This document shows, piece after piece, positions 37,791 to 50,055 of a DNA stretch of 64,000 nucleotides. Each line of letters opens with the position of its first letter. Within the stretch, counting starts at the first letter, position 1. The position numbers and the translations under genes were made by a program. The notes below the pieces were generated by a model, which was not told the DNA's origin, made no database searches, and saw only the letters and a program-made list of their open reading frames with translations. This DNA comes from Trichuris trichiura (taxonomy: Eukaryota > Nematoda > Enoplea > Trichinellida > Trichuridae): contig JBAJFE010000057.1 of assembly GCA_037903355.1 (NCBI GenBank), forward strand, positions 124,001 to 188,000, in the 5' to 3' direction.

Positions 37791-37928
37791 TTGTCTATCG
37801 GAATGGCAAGTTGGAGATCGCGCATGGGCACCTAGTTTATCTGCCGCTATTCCATTGATGAGTGGAATATTGACTTCGTAGGCGTACGGTTGATTGCCAC
37901 TATTCTCTTGTTGCGGTCTTGATTCCAA
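37791..37928 (-). CDS. Candidate first exon, unknown
   Basis: Forty-six codons from an ATG (MESRPQQENSGNQPYAYEV...) end exactly at a perfect GTAAGT donor. About 85 bases on, a further open piece (about 37,706-37,633) reads FEGRIRPVLGVVRDDVISGA and ends at a GTGAAG donor. The obvious acceptor between them does not keep phase, so the model is incomplete or wrong. No family recognised. Confidence 0.2.
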
Positions 37929-37929
37929 A

Positions 37930-40900
37930 CGCGTTCAGTTTTGGACAGGTTCGTGTTTTATCCGAGGCATCGTAAAACGTATCAATGGAAAAAAGTCTGA
38001 TCTTCTCGTACTAGTAGGACAAAACGATTCAGCCGTAATCGCGATCAATCGTATGCCCTATTTATTGTATGTTGTTTCTTCTTAGGTTTACGTCCGCCTT
38101 TGTAAGGAATGAAAAAACTCTTTTGTTATCATAAGTCGATTGTTAGCATAAAGTTCATCATAATGATCTGCGTGGTTGCGAATTTCAACTTCCATCCTTG
38201 CAATCACAAATGCGCTTGAATAATTTAACTTACGTACTTTACCCCCTTTCAATTGTTTTATTATCAGCAGGCATTTCTATCGTTATTTCCTTTGCGTCTT
38301 CAGAGCGCCTTCACATTGAATTCTCGCATTCTTTGGTTTTCGTTAAAAAAAGCCTCGCAGTATTGCTAAGTCTTATTAATTCTCTGCTTTTGAAATCTTG
38401 CTTTAAAATTTTAAAATCCGGTGGCACTTCGTCAGGCAATCGCGTTTCCTGGCAACGACTGCCCCGTTCAACCTTGCGCAACGCAACCAATATTTGCAAG
38501 GTTATCAGCAACGCTGATTACTTAGTCCTGTTCAATCTTAGGAGCTTCCAACGAGTTTGTCTGTTTTGCTAATGATCTTTTTCTTGCTATTAATAATATT
38601 TAATAGCAGCTTTTTCTTTCGTGACCTTTAGTAAATGCTTGGCGGTAAGTGGCGCAACTGCGCAGCGCTTAATTTCAGCGATTATAACAAAAACTCAATA
38701 TCTTATTATTGTCTCGAACAACTTTCTCCTTTCGTACTTATCGGTTCTGAGTTCAGACATTTTTCCTTTTCTGCTGCTAGCGTCTTGTTTACCCCACCTT
38801 TTGGCTGTCCAGGTAATTTGTGTATTTTTTTAAAGGCATAATTCATCGCAAAAAACCTTGCTTAAAGCCTCTTTCTTGTACGTTATATTAGTAGCCTGTT
38901 TTATTCATGGCCTTTATGCCGTGAGTAAAACTAGCTATTAGTATAAATGCCCCCAGCTGGTTTTGGCAACATTGTAACAGCAGAGTTTAGTTAGCTAAAG
39001 CCGGAAGCTTATTACTAATGCTTTTGCATTACTTGAGCGTGTATACGCTTTATCGTGTGTATGCTACGCTTATGCTATCCGGTGTAGTTCGAGCAGCTAA
39101 GATTTTTTGGTATACGAAGGAGTGTTAAAAGTCAATATCAGGATTTCTGCTCAACTATCTTCTCCATATATGTTATTTTTTCTATCAAGCCAGTGTCGCT
39201 CACCCTCTACGCTTTATTTTTTAAATGAAGGCTCGAGAAGTGCTCGTTTTTGAATAGTCAAATTCCTTTTTACTAATACTACGTTGAACTTAATTTTTTG
39301 TTTTTCCGTATGCTAGCCGAAGTGCGAATTTGTGTGAGTATAGGGCTGCAATGATCCCATTAGTCCTTTTTTGCGCCTGCGCGTCGTTAATCCTTTTGTG
39401 AATGGAGAAAATCTTTGCATGCCCATTCTTTGCTTGCTGATTGGTATTTGCGTTTGAAGTAGTCTCCAATAATGACGTCATTAAACTTGCCGAGAGCGTT
39501 CATCTTGCGCCGCTTGTTTGGCGTGGGCAAGTCAATCAACTCCTGTACATGGCGGCGCAATCGAAAGATCAATTTCAATTCAGCAGCAGTGCCGCGGTCC
39601 TATCTGTTTGCAGGTCTCTTTTTGTTCCCTAAACCGTCGCTGCTATGCGTGAGAACATTTTTAAAACTTGAAGAAGCGATTTCAATAGGCTGTCCCATAA
39701 GAGAGAATGTAATTGCCTTTCGGTGATAAATGACGAGACTTTGAAACCGGCCGTAGACATCGGCCTGTTGACCTAACTCTTAACAGAGATGTTGCAAAGC
39801 CTTTCACTAATAAGTAGTGATTAAAAACATTGCCGGCATGTTAACTTATGTCGTGATTTCCAAAGTAGCATATTTCGCTTGGTTGACTTGCTTATATTTA
39901 AAATATTGTATGCGTGGGATAATGAAGTTAACTATAACGGAAAGTGCTATTAAACTTTCACGCCCTATGTCAGCTTGTTGTCTTCGTCTATGTCTGTTTT
40001 GACGTTTTGCCCTACTGCGAAGTGCTCTTGGCAACAATGTCCAAAAAAGGTGAGATTTTGTGCATTGTGTAGTCTTCGTTTCAACAAACCAGCGTTGCAA
40101 TAATAGTAAACACGCCTTCTCTTATCCCCTACGCTTGTTAGCCGTGCAAAGTTTCTAAATCGGATTTGTAGTCTCTTCTTTCTCTAATGCATCCGTCCCG
40201 CGGGGTTCTTTGCTCGATGCTAATTACCTTTTGTTTGTGATTTTCAGGATTTAATCCGCAGCGTTTGCCAGTTGCCTTAATGGAAGTGCTGCCGTGACCA
40301 TCAGGGGGCAAAAGGGCAATTTGCCAGTTTTCCACTTTCTTAAGCAGTGATGCAATTTGCGCTTCGTTTCGGTCCATCACGAATAGCCATCTTCGTAGAG
40401 ATCGATATTTAACTCAGCAATCCATTGACAAGCCGTTTTGGCAATTTTGGCCAAGTAAACCCATTAGAAGGCGGCAATTCGTTTCATCGTTTCGGACTCA
40501 CGATGGTCCAGCTTTTTTTGCCAGTGCGTAACTGTTGCTAAGCATCATAAATGGCCGGGACATTTTTTCATATTTCGCTTAGTCAGAGGGGGTATCTTTT
40601 CAGGCATTTTTCCAACCAATTTTCCTTGCAGCGCCTTGCCGCCGAGATCTTCCGCTTCGAGGCGGTTGGAAACGAGGGCCGTCTTTGATTAAATTTTCAA
40701 CGTTGCAAAAGCGTTTCCAACCGAACTGTAGCGTTCAGCTGTCCCGTAGCTGCCGCTAGAAATTTTTCAAAGGCCGTCTTGGACGCATTGATTTTCTTCT
40801 CCTCCTCCATGTTTTGCCTGGTCATCAATTTAATAAATCCAGATCCATTTAAGCATTTTTCTTTTTTTTCCTTTCAACCACTTATCAAAACTTCATTCCA

Positions 40901-41140
40901 CTTGCAAGGTCGGGGAACATATACTACGGTACATTATGCTCATTTCGTCAAGCCATTCGTGTAGGAAAGTGACATTTTCAAACTGTTGCGAAGTGCGCCT
41001 CAGTTGTTCGGTTTAATTTCGTAACTTAACAGTACTATAAGAGGGCCAGTCGTAGGTAGCACCTTTTGACCTTTTATGGTCATAACTTTACGAACATCCC
41101 GTAACTGCTTGTCACTTTTGCAACAACTACTCCGCCTTAA
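37930..41140. other. No supported gene
   Basis: Short frames on both strands. Minus-strand pieces at 39,387-39,578 and 40,138-40,380 look somewhat protein-like, and the second reaches a GTAATT donor-like site after NPENHKQK. None can be assigned or linked into a gene. Confidence 0.4.
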
Positions 41141-41144
41141 TGCT

Positions 41145-41378
41145 TCAAAGATTGTGCGTCGCCGATGAGTTGCACGATAAGGATTGTGTTCTAGGATGGC
41201 TCATCTCCTCATAATAGATTAACATTGAGTTTTTCCGGCTGTCCAGAATTAAATACAACGGGGATCCCGCAACGAACTGTGTGTCAACTTGACTGGCATT
41301 AGTGATCAATCGATGGAAGCTTCTTTGCTCCCGCGGCGGCAGCCACTTGGAAAACATTGCATTTATCCCTGGTTTCAT
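41145..41378 (-). pseudogene. SLC17-type anion transporter relic
   Basis: The 77-codon frame reads PGINAMFSKWLPPREQRSF, strongly like the P..HAMWSKWAPPLERS loop of SLC17 transporters (sialin and vesicular glutamate transporters, major facilitator superfamily). A later piece, LIYYEEMSHPRTQS, resembles the Y-D-S-P..HP-x-IS segment of the same family. The membrane helices that should lie between the two pieces are missing or unrecognisable, and no neighbouring exon was found. I read it as a decayed fragment, not an expressed gene. It could also be a single diverged exon. Confidence 0.4.
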
Positions 41379-42831
41379 TGGATCGAATAGTGTTCGTAAA
41401 AGCTTTTAGTGATGCCAGTTTATTGGCGCATATTGCCTCAGTTTGGAACTCTGCCTTCCGTTCATCTCATTTACTTGGTTAGGCCTCATCTTTGCCGACT
41501 AACATCTCTTGCGGCTATTGCTTTTGGTCGGATGAATTGTTTCCGCGCAGGTAACGTGCTTGATTAAAAGGCGAAAGGCTTATCGTCTGGAAACGGCAGG
41601 CAAACGGTAACAACGGCATCCGGGGGTGAAAGGCAGTCTTTAAAACCCGTTGAAGTTACCCTAGTTTGCGCTAACTTCATCCGCGTTGGTAGTGCAACTG
41701 TAACCTACGTTCACTATGTCCTCTTATTAACATTCTTTGTTAATGGACAAGCGAAACTTCAACAACAATTCACTAATTATTTGCTTTTGTTCATTGTATG
41801 TGCGTGTCGCGGTCGTCTGCGTTTTGGTACTTGCGCGGCGGATACGAAACGAGTTCACGTTTGCTCCTTTTGTTGTCGTCGTACGACAACAAATCATGGC
41901 GGTCGGTTGTTGCTGTATTTTCCTTTAAACGCAATTGCGCCTACAAATCTTAATTTGCATAACGCATTTCGTTAAATAGAGTTTTGTATCACCAAAGAGA
42001 AGCAAAAGAAATGCAGACACTGTACGCGCAAAAACCGTTTGGTGTCTGCTTTTCAAGAATGTACTAACTTCGTTTGTTTACCGCTTCAAAGGTTATGCCA
42101 TTTCCGTTGTGCTATAACTTGGCAGCCTCCGTTTTGCTTAACAGTACCATATAGGGCAGTCGGCTGTTAGCAACGAGCTTGTTTCATTGTTTCATCAGAA
42201 TAAGAGAAATAGGGTGTGCATATAAGCGCCAAGTGGTGGCGTAAAGTTCCTATGGTCGTGGAGTTGTGTTAATTATTTCACGACTCACCCGTTGCAAGCA
42301 ATTTTTTCAGTCACTAAACTTGGTCGAAAGGGAACTAATGAACTAGAAACGTTTGCATAACGGCAATAGCGTATTATTAATTGTCTATTCCTATATCTTC
42401 TCATTTTTCAATATTGATCACCTCGCCTAAATTAGAACCGTGCAAGTGGAAGGCTTTTCGACAAAAAAGGTGAAACAGAAAACTCGCTTTTCCTTTCTTT
42501 ACTCACGGCAAATGAGCTTCAACTATGATGATCGGTAGTAACGGCATTTGCCTGAGCCGAGATGCCAAGTTTGGCTAAGCTCAAACTGATCGGTTGGGAT
42601 GTCGTAAAATCCTGGAAAGTCCGTCTCTCTTTTTTGTTTGCTCTTTTAGCCGCTGGCGTAACAGAGTTTTCCATTTGCGCAACAGGGAGGAAAAATGCAA
42701 CTTCGTTACTGGCGCCCTCTTCGATTGGAAAGTTCTCAGTTTTCTACTGGCTACCAATCGACCATTGGACGCAAAATAAGCTTTTCACTAATTAAACTGC
42801 TACAGGGGGCGCGGGGTGTAACTTCCGTTCG
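41379..42831. other. No supported gene; upstream region of the PLP enzyme
   Basis: Short frames only. The last few hundred bases are presumably the promoter and leader of the PLP-enzyme gene, but no TATA box or initiator stands out. Confidence 0.4.
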
Positions 42832-44031
42832 ATGATGTCGCACCGTTCTCAAGTAGTTTGCCTGTTTCCAATGGGTCTGTTGTTAGGCACGTATCGACCG
42901 TCAAATTGCATGGAACCGAGCTTGAAGAAACAACTTGAAAACGAGTGGTTCACCATAGAAGAACTAAGGAGCAGCTTCAGCGCCATCAAGGCGAATCCGA
43001 TGTACCGGCGAACGCCCGTGCTGGTAGATTGCGCCGACATGCTGGCGCTTCCCGGCTTTTCGGTCGATCTCAAGATGGAGTCGATGCAAGTATCCGGCTC
43101 CTATAAGTTGAGAGGCATTGTGTGGCAGTTGGAAAAGTTGAAGGCAAAGCTCGAAGCAGGGCGTCATTGTGGTTTGGTCACCATGTCGGCGGGAAATTAT
43201 GGTATTAGTTTAGCCATTTGCTGCAGAAATTACAGCATTCCATGTCGAGTTGTCATGCCTGATACAAGTCCCCAATACAAGCGTCAATTGGTGGCAAGTC
43301 TCGGTGCCGAGCAGTTGTGCTGTCAAGCATCAAACATGTCCGCTTTGTTGGACGAATCCCAAGCAAATGGTTGGCTCTTGTCGCATCCATTTGATGATCT
43401 TAATCTGGTCTGCGGATATGGTACAATTTTAATGGAGCTCATGGACACGATCGGTTTGCCCGACGTTGTCGTTGTACCAGCCGGTCCATTCGCAGGCGGA
43501 GGCCTCCTATGCGGCATTGCCCTCGCGGCAAGGTAAGATATAAAGCTTGCTCATATGCAAATATTTAGAAAAATAATTCAACAGCATTAATTTAGACTGC
43601 TAGAATTACCAACAAAAGTATTCGGTGTGGAAGTGGTTCCCTCGGAGAGCAACGAAAAATTCAAGCACTGCAGTTCGATTGGCAGTTGCGTTCGTACCGT
43701 CGATTCTTTCGCGGGTGGTGAGATGAAGGGTCTTCCGGAGAAATACGTTGGCGAAAATACATTTCGCATATGCTTCGACTGCGTTGACGGCGTTGTATCC
43801 GTACTGGAAGACGACCTGATCAATGCTTGCTCGGTTTTGCTGGACACAGCTGGGATAATAGTAGAACCGTTTGCTGCCGGTCCCGTGGCGGCATTAATGA
43901 CCGGCAAGTTGGACAGTTGCAAAGGGGAAAAAGTGGTTGCCATCATCGGTAGTCGCAATATTGAACTAAGCGACTTGCTTGACCGTCAACGATTTGTCAC
44001 GCGAGATACTTGCGTCGCCGTTGCACGATGA
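42832..44031 (+). CDS. Serine racemase/threonine dehydratase-like PLP enzyme
   Basis: A fold-type II PLP enzyme acting on serine or threonine (racemisation or deamination to a 2-oxo acid); the exact substrate cannot be read from sequence. Two exons, 42,832-43,532 and 43,596-44,031, with a 63-base intron (AGGTAAGATA to AATTTAG) splitting an Arg codon: 378 aa. The PLP lysine is K92 in VSGSYKLRG. The phosphate/substrate loop is SAGNYGIS (about 119-126, SSGNHAQ in relatives), and the Gly-rich phosphate cup is AGGGLLCG (about 225). The C-terminal motif is IIGSRNIEL where relatives have a GGN-type motif. The N-terminal 26 residues may not be translated; an internal ATG at 42,910 (MEPSLKKQ) gives 352 aa, closer to the family core. 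Confidence 0.85.
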
Positions 44032-45405
44032 CCTCAATCGGGCGAACGGATTTTTGAAATTGACCTCCTCTCTCGTTTCGATCTTTTGCAACCACCCCGA
44101 GCAGTAGCTATTTACTTTTCCGTTCGTTCACCTACCCTCAGTTATTCAGCACTACCTGTTTTAACACACTGTTTGCTCATTATTCTGATTTTTCACTTTG
44201 TTTTAAAAAAAAGCTTGCGGTAAATGCCAAGAGTTCAGTTTGCCCACCCGCGAAATGTTCTTCCCCGTGAAATGACGATTTTTAAGATGGAGAGAGTGGG
44301 AAACAAAGGGCATTACTTTTAATCGTGTTTTTCAGCTCTGCTTGCCAAAGAATGCTTAGAGCCGACTCCATGACAAGTATACCAGAAAGCTACATGCAAA
44401 CGAACCGATGTGATGCCAATGAACGAAGTTCAAAGTTGAGTAGGTATTAATAATCTTGCGCTTTTATCTTAACTTATTATTTAGTCGCCTGTAGGAAGAG
44501 CACTTCTAATTAACAGTCAGTTATAGCGCGCGAATGTTATTTATCAATTAGATGCGCCAGTTCAGTTCCTTCTGAGTAAATTTCAATTAGGAGTAGTTTT
44601 TTTAGCAAAAAAATGAGTAGGTTAAGGCTGTTTTAATTCATGGAGCGTCTTTTGTAATTTTTTCTTGCGGGCAAGCCCTTGGTACCTAAACGCGTTTGCA
44701 GTTATCAGCTGAAAGTTCGCTCAAGCATAAATTGGCAGTTGAAAACCATTTATCCTCTATGCATTTTAAATTTCCTCATTTTTCGCCCGTGATAATAAAG
44801 CAACTCGTTTTACACCTATTTGTCCACTAAGAAGGTCGCTTTACATGAACAGCCGCAGACTTAAGCTGTTCAGGACATTCATATCATGGGCAGTGTTGTT
44901 TGCCGCCACTGTTTCTGTTTTATCATGTACAAGAATGTTATTAGCAGCAGGACTTGTAGGCTTCTAACGTAGGACTTTAGGTATCCAGCGGTTACATGTT
45001 ATCCTTTCATCAAGCGTGTAGTCAAATAAAGCAGCCAAAGACAAAAATTAAATTTGCATATTTCATTCTATATTCGGTATTTACTCGCTTCCTGCATCTC
45101 GGTTATCAGCTCTTCTTAGCGCAGTGACATGAGAGCTGCTTAAAGCAACCTTTGATGTAAAGTACCAGTGGTACTTCGATTATGCGAGACTGCTTAGTTT
45201 CATTTGTATTAGTCATTGTTAGGTCATCGTGAAACAAATGCCGTTGACAGTTTTTCGTGGAAGCATTAATATTAACACAAAACATGAACAGCACATACAT
45301 ATTTACCAGCACGCGCTTCCACAGCAACAATAGGAACATTCGTCTTATGCATGTGACTGCGCCTGTGGCTTGTCGTAGAATTGTTGCTTTAGTTTGCATA
45401 GATCT
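44032..45405. other. Non-coding; 3' region of the PLP-enzyme gene
   Basis: Possible poly(A) signals AATAAA at 44,794-44,799 and 45,025-45,030 on plus. A minus-strand open frame of 106 codons (45,106-45,426) runs into the LTR and resembles nothing known. Confidence 0.45.
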
Positions 45406-45558
45406 TGTAGCGGACGCGACCGCCATTGTTACTTAAGCATCAGAAAACGATATCGTAAACATATACCTATCTATCTAATAGAGAGTACTGTGGTTCATTC
45501 CATTCTGACTGCCGTGTGAAAGTAAACTGTGTACCAAAGCTCTTCCGGTCCCACTACA
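45406..45558 (+). repeat. 5' LTR of the Gypsy element
   Basis: 153 bases, unusually short. It differs from the 3' LTR only at GTACCAAAG (here) against GTAGTAAAG (3'). Confidence 0.95.
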
Positions 45559-45559
45559 T

Positions 45560-45569
45560 TGGTGACCCG
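45560..45569 (+). other. Primer-binding site
   Basis: TGGTGACCCG begins one base after the LTR. Its complement ends in GGGTCACCA, the 3' end of eukaryotic tRNA-Trp, the primer reported for CsRn1-type elements. Confidence 0.7.
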
Positions 45570-45577
45570 TTCGAAAA

Positions 45578-46468
45578 ATGGCTAAGAAAGGCAACTGTTC
45601 AGAGCCGTCCACCGTGCCAGCGGCCAGGCCAGGGACACCCCAGCCCTCAGTGCCCACACCTTTGGCCGTTCCCACTTTCCTACCCACGGATCCCGAGCTC
45701 TGGTTTGCTAGGCTGGATCTGTTCTTTCGACATCGACACGTCCATGATGAAGAAACCATGTTCGAGCTCGCGCTTAGTGCGATGCCTGAAGAAACTCTCG
45801 GGACACTACGCGACTTCATACTGACGGCTGACCAACAAACCGCACCTTTCACAGCCCTCAAAGCAGTGTGCTTGGATAGGCTCATGGATGACAGGGCCCA
45901 CCAGATCCGCCAAGCTATAACTGATGAAGAGCTCGCAGGCCGGCTACCGTCCGTTTTCCTCCGACGGTTACAGCAGTTGATGCCAGCCGGGCCGAGCCAA
46001 GGCAATGAATCAGTTATCCGACAACTTTTCCTGAGTCGGCTGCCGCACCAAGTACAAACAGCATTGCTCCCCTTTGAAGAGAAACCTTTAGCGGAGCTTG
46101 CTCGCCTTGCTGATCGCTTATTAGCTCTACGCGAGTCGCAGTTGTCAGCCTCACCGGTTTATGCGACCACCCAGGGCGTAGAAGCACGGTTGGATGACCT
46201 GGAAAAGAAGGTGCGCCAGCTCATCTTACATTCCGAAGGTGCACCCCGCCGCCGCAGCAGTCCCGCTCCGACAGAGCGCTGTCAGCAGCCTAGGCACTCC
46301 CCTTCGCCCAGGCGGTCCCGAAGGCAAGTCAGGCGCACCTATTCGCCTAGAGGCAACAGTGACACGGAGCAAGGAGCAGTGTGCTACTACCATCGCCGTT
46401 TTGGTCAGAGGGCACGCAAATGCGCCCCACCATGCAACTGGTTAAACGACAGCGGCGCACGATGTTGA
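45578..46468 (+). CDS. gag: Gag of the CsRn1-type Gypsy element
   Basis: Structural protein that forms the virus-like particle and binds element RNA. 296 aa. The N-terminal part has [16 protein letters not shown] and [13 protein letters not shown], typical of this gag group (capsid-like). A basic, proline/serine/arginine-rich linker (about 225-265) follows. The C-terminal zinc motif [18 protein letters not shown] is C-x2-H-x9-C-x3-C, the CHCC variant, not the usual CCHC. The ATG is only 19 bases after the LTR, so there is almost no leader. The last 88 bases overlap pol, which lies in the -1 frame. Confidence 0.92.
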   Translation: MAKKGNCSEPSTVPAARPGTPQPSVPTPLAVPTFLPTDPELWFARLDLFFRHRHVHDEETMFELALSAMPEETLGTLRDFILTADQQTAPFTALKAVCLDRLMDDRAHQIRQAITDEELAGRLPSVFLRRLQQLMPAGPSQGNESVIRQLFLSRLPHQVQTALLPFEEKPLAELARLADRLLALRESQLSASPVYATTQGVEARLDDLEKKVRQLILHSEGAPRRRSSPAPTERCQQPRHSPSPRRSRRQVRRTYSPRGNSDTEQGAVCYYHRRFGQRARKCAPPCNWLNDSGARC

Positions 46469-49467
46469 CGGCCGTCGTTGCTGCCGAACCTGTTAGCCGT
46501 TGCATCCACCTATTCGATCACCGGTCTGGAATGAACTTCCTCGTCGACACAGGCGCAGCGGTAAGTCTGCTTCCAGCAAATCGAATACCAGGTAACCCAC
46601 ATCGTCAACGCAAACCATCAACTGCCTCGGTATATGCCATCAACGGCACGCCAGTGACTGTCCATGGGTCCAAGACACTCACAGTCCATTTCGATGTATT
46701 GCCACCAGCGAAGTGGACCTTTACCGTGGCTAACGTGGAAACAGCAATCATTGGAGCGGACTTCATTCACCATCACCGCCTAGTAGTCGATCTTTCCAAC
46801 AGCCGCGTCTTCCAGTCAAGAGAACGCTCCTTACCAGTAGCAGCGATCTCTATTTTAAATGAATTTCCCTCACTCACGTCTAGCATGACGCCTGCCGATA
46901 CTGCAGCTCACCCAATACAGCACCATATCGTCACCACAGGCCCGCCAGTCTATGCTAGACCACGACGGTTACCCCCGGACCGCCTCCGCGCAGCTAAAAA
47001 AGAATTTGAGCTCCTGGTGCAGATGGGCATCGCACGTCCTTCAAATAGTTGCTGGGCCTCACCGCTTCACCTCGTACCTAAGAAGGAACCTGGTGCCTGG
47101 AGGCCGTGCGGTGATTACCGACAGTTGAACCGCATTACTGTCCCTGACCGTTACCCTATTCCTCATCTTCATGATGTCACAGTGAAACTGGCCGGGAAGA
47201 CGATCTTTTCTAAAGTCGACCTCATCAGAGCGTATCAGCAGATCCCCGTGCACCCTGAGGATGTGCCCAAAACGGCGGTAATAACTCCCTTCGGGCTGTT
47301 TGAATATACTCGCATGCCCTTCGGGTTAAGAAACGCGGCCCAGACCTTTCAAAGGTTCATGGACGAAGTAACTCGTGGGTTGGACTTCTGCTTCGTCTAC
47401 TTGGATGACGTGCTTATCGCAAGTTCGACACCGGCCGAACATGAGAATCACTTAAAGGCCCTGTTTCGTCGTTTCGTCACCTACGACATAAAAATAAATC
47501 TGGCCAAATGCGTTTTTTACGTGAAGCAGCTTGACTTCCTAGGCATGCAAATCACCTCGAACGGCATAAGGCCATTAGCGGAGAAAGTGGCAGCCATCCG
47601 GCAAATGCCAGAACCGAAAAGCACAACTGAATTACGCCGTTTCCTTGGCTGCATCAATTTCTACCGTCGTTTCATTCCTCACGTTGCTGCTACGCTGGCA
47701 CCGTTGGAGAGCCTCTTGTCTTCACGCACTAATAACCGTTTCAGTTTCTCTCTGGAAGCACGCCAGGCATTTCATAGTGCTAAGGAGCAGCTAGCACATG
47801 CCACTATGCTAGCCCATCCGCGAGAGAATGTACCGCTATCGTTAGTAGTGGATGCATCGGATGTCGCCGCAGGAGCTGTGCTCCAACAGCACGTAGAGGG
47901 CAAATGGATGCCCCTAGCTTTTTTTTCAAAGCGATTCCAAGCCCGAGAAGCAAGGTACAGTGCGTTTGGACGAGAACTATTAGCCACCTACCTGGCAGTG
48001 CGCCATTTTCGTCATTGGCTGGAAGGTCGCAACTTCTTCATCCTAACTGACCACAAACCACTAGTGTACGCCGTACGGCATCCCTCCAATCGCCATAATC
48101 CACGTGAGATACGACATTTGGACTTCATCACTACTTTCACAGGTGATATTCGCCATATAAAAGGGGCAAATAACCAAGTCGCGGATGCGTTATCCCGTGC
48201 ACAAGTGAACGCCTTATCCACTGTTGTTGACACCCTCGATATACGACGCTTAGCCCAAGCACAAGAGGCAGACCCAGAACTAGTTCACCTAAGGTCCAAC
48301 TCGGCTCTGCAAATACGCGACATCACCCTCCCGGATTTTCAGGCGACACTAGCTTGTGATGTGTCACAAGGGCATCCGAGGCCTTATCTGCCTCATTCCT
48401 TCCGTCGTCGCACTTTCGATCTTCTTCATGCACTCTCCCACCCGAGTATCCGAGCAACGCAAAAGCTCATCACTCGACACTATGTTTGGCCCGGAATCAA
48501 CAAAGATGTTCGATTATGGGCAAGGCAGTGCTTGACTTGTCAGCGTACGAAGATTCAACGACATGTAAGGACGCCTCCAAAGTACTTCGCGATCCCAGAC
48601 TCACGTTTCGACCACGTACATGTAGACATAGTGGGACCCTTACCGCCTTCGCGTGGTTACACATATATCCTTACAATGGTCGATCGCTTTACACGGTGGC
48701 CAGAGGCTGTTCCACTCATGAACTGCAAAGCTGAAACGGTAGCGCGGTGCTTTACGACAGCTTGGATATCCAGATTTGGGCTGCCCTCGATTATTACCAC
48801 CGACCAAGGCCGACAGTTCCAGAGCTCCTTTTGGCTGGCCTTGGCCAACTTCTTGGGAATTCAACTGGCGCCCACGTCCGCCTACCATCCGCAAGCCAAC
48901 GGCCTAGTTGAGCGATTCCACAGACAACTAAAGTCAGCACTAACGGCACATGTACATCACTCCCGTCAGTGGGTTGACAGTCTGCCACTTGTGCTTCTAG
49001 GAATTCGCTCCGCCGTTAAAGAAGACTTGCGCCATTGTCCTGCTGAGCTCGTCTACGGTTCTTCCTTGCGTTTGCCAGCAGTTTTCTTCTCCCCGACCAC
49101 AGGTAGCAAACAGCCTTCTTCACACCGAGCAGAACTAGACACCTTTTTTGGATCAGTCCGGCCGACCCCGACGCGCGCACCTCTACGCCCATGTTGGCAC
49201 GTACCAAGAGGCCTGCGCACGGCTACACACGTCTTCGTCCGCGTGGACGCGCAGCGTCCACCACTGTCGCCGGCCTACGACGGCCCATTCGCGGTAGTGG
49301 CGCGCACACAGAAGACACTGACGTTGGCTCGAAATGGGCGACTGGAGACAGTCAGCATGGATAGAGTTAAGCCAGCGTTTTTCAGCGCCGAGTCAGCCCT
49401 AACGGATCGTTCGCCCAGCTCTCTGGGGGCGGGCTATGTAGCGGACGCGACCGCCATTGTTACTTAA
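46381..49467 (+). CDS. pol: Pol polyprotein: protease, RT, RNase H, integrase
   Basis: Numbered from the first open codon at 46,381 (1,028 codons; not an ATG, so made by -1 frameshift or re-initiation). Aspartic protease: DTGA at D56 with VSLLP. Reverse transcriptase: [33 protein letters not shown] and catalytic YLDD at 340-343. RNase H: VVDASD (D491). Integrase: HHCC zinc site (H687, C717, C720), then catalytic D749 (DIVGPL), D808 (TTDQGRQF) and E844 (GLVERFH), an exact DD35E spacing. A basic/SH3-like tail follows with [10 protein letters not shown]. All catalytic residues are present. The last ten codons and the stop lie inside the 3' LTR, so integrity of the C-terminus and of the LTR are linked. 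No obvious slippery heptamer was found in the overlap. Confidence 0.95.
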   Translation: MLLPSPFWSEGTQMRPTMQLVKRQRRTMLTAVVAAEPVSRCIHLFDHRSGMNFLVDTGAAVSLLPANRIPGNPHRQRKPSTASVYAINGTPVTVHGSKTLTVHFDVLPPAKWTFTVANVETAIIGADFIHHHRLVVDLSNSRVFQSRERSLPVAAISILNEFPSLTSSMTPADTAAHPIQHHIVTTGPPVYARPRRLPPDRLRAAKKEFELLVQMGIARPSNSCWASPLHLVPKKEPGAWRPCGDYRQLNRITVPDRYPIPHLHDVTVKLAGKTIFSKVDLIRAYQQIPVHPEDVPKTAVITPFGLFEYTRMPFGLRNAAQTFQRFMDEVTRGLDFCFVYLDDVLIASSTPAEHENHLKALFRRFVTYDIKINLAKCVFYVKQLDFLGMQITSNGIRPLAEKVAAIRQMPEPKSTTELRRFLGCINFYRRFIPHVAATLAPLESLLSSRTNNRFSFSLEARQAFHSAKEQLAHATMLAHPRENVPLSLVVDASDVAAGAVLQQHVEGKWMPLAFFSKRFQAREARYSAFGRELLATYLAVRHFRHWLEGRNFFILTDHKPLVYAVRHPSNRHNPREIRHLDFITTFTGDIRHIKGANNQVADALSRAQVNALSTVVDTLDIRRLAQAQEADPELVHLRSNSALQIRDITLPDFQATLACDVSQGHPRPYLPHSFRRRTFDLLHALSHPSIRATQKLITRHYVWPGINKDVRLWARQCLTCQRTKIQRHVRTPPKYFAIPDSRFDHVHVDIVGPLPPSRGYTYILTMVDRFTRWPEAVPLMNCKAETVARCFTTAWISRFGLPSIITTDQGRQFQSSFWLALANFLGIQLAPTSAYHPQANGLVERFHRQLKSALTAHVHHSRQWVDSLPLVLLGIRSAVKEDLRHCPAELVYGSSLRLPAVFFSPTTGSKQPSSHRAELDTFFGSVRPTPTRAPLRPCWHVPRGLRTATHVFVRVDAQRPPLSPAYDGPFAVVARTQKTLTLARNGRLETVSMDRVKPAFFSAESALTDRSPSSLGAGYVADATAIVT
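49425..49433 (+). other. Polypurine tract
   Basis: GGGGGCGGG sits four bases before the 3' LTR, the expected plus-strand primer location. One C interrupts it. Confidence 0.6.
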
Positions 49468-49589
49468 GCATCAGAAAACGATATCGTAAACATATACCTA
49501 TCTATCTAATAGAGAGTACTGTGGTTCATTCCATTCTGACTGCCGTGTGAAAGTAAACTGTGTAGTAAAGCTCTTCCGGTCCCACTACA
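49437..49589 (+). repeat. 3' LTR of the Gypsy element
   Basis: 153 bases, same ends as the 5' LTR with two adjacent differences. Its first 31 bases encode the end of pol, including the TAA stop. Confidence 0.95.
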
Positions 49590-49593
49590 ATCT

Positions 49594-50001
49594 ATATGTT
49601 TTTCGAGCTATACTTGTTGTATCGCCATCCTTGTCTGTCAGTAGGAGAAAGTTTAATGAAATGGTTTATCACGCGATTCAAAACTTAATCATTTACCAAA
49701 ACAGTTAGTATTAAATGTTTTCCTAACAGGATATTAACGTTTGCGTTATCTTTCGAGGCAAGTGTTTGTTAATGAACGATTTTGCTCGCTCAGCCTTTTT
49801 AAAAGTTTTCTGACTGCTGTTTCTTCCCCACTGCCGGACAATTCGAGCTTTTGGAAGCGTTTTCTACCACACTGCAATCTGGAGGAGCGCAGGTTGACGT
49901 CTGTTCCCTTGCCATCCTGTTGCACAACAGGTAGATCGTTCCAACAGGAAAAGAACTGTTTAAATTAGTACATCCTGCCAAAAAGCAACTTTGTTCAGAA
50001 A
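49594..50001. other. Flank between Gypsy and Penelope elements
   Basis: No gene. A 75-codon open frame near 49,741-49,968 has no recognisable similarity. Confidence 0.45.
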
Positions 50002-50053
50002 TGTATGGTAAATAATAACATACAAGTCCTGTATGGTAAATAATAACATACAA
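50002..50053 (+). repeat. 24-bp near-tandem repeat at a Penelope truncation point
   Basis: TGTATGGTAAATAATAACAT + ACAA occurs twice (50,002-50,025 and 50,030-50,053) separated by GTCC. The second copy ends two bases before the point where Penelope-like coding begins. No third copy was found at the 3' end of the element, so it is not a simple target duplication. Confidence 0.9.
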
Positions 50054-50055
50054 AG

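Larger units (their letters stand above)
45406..49589 (+). mobile_element. Full-length CsRn1-type Gypsy retrotransposon
   Basis: A 4,184-bp LTR element flanked by the 4-bp target duplication ATCT (45,402-45,405 and 49,590-49,593). It has two 153-bp LTRs beginning TGTAG and ending CTACA, which differ at two adjacent positions only. A primer-binding site, overlapping gag and pol frames and a polypurine tract complete it. The gag CHCC zinc motif and a primer site matching the 3' end of tRNA-Trp are features of the CsRn1 clade (Metaviridae/Gypsy). No stop or frameshift damages either frame, so the copy is young and may be competent. Confidence 0.93.
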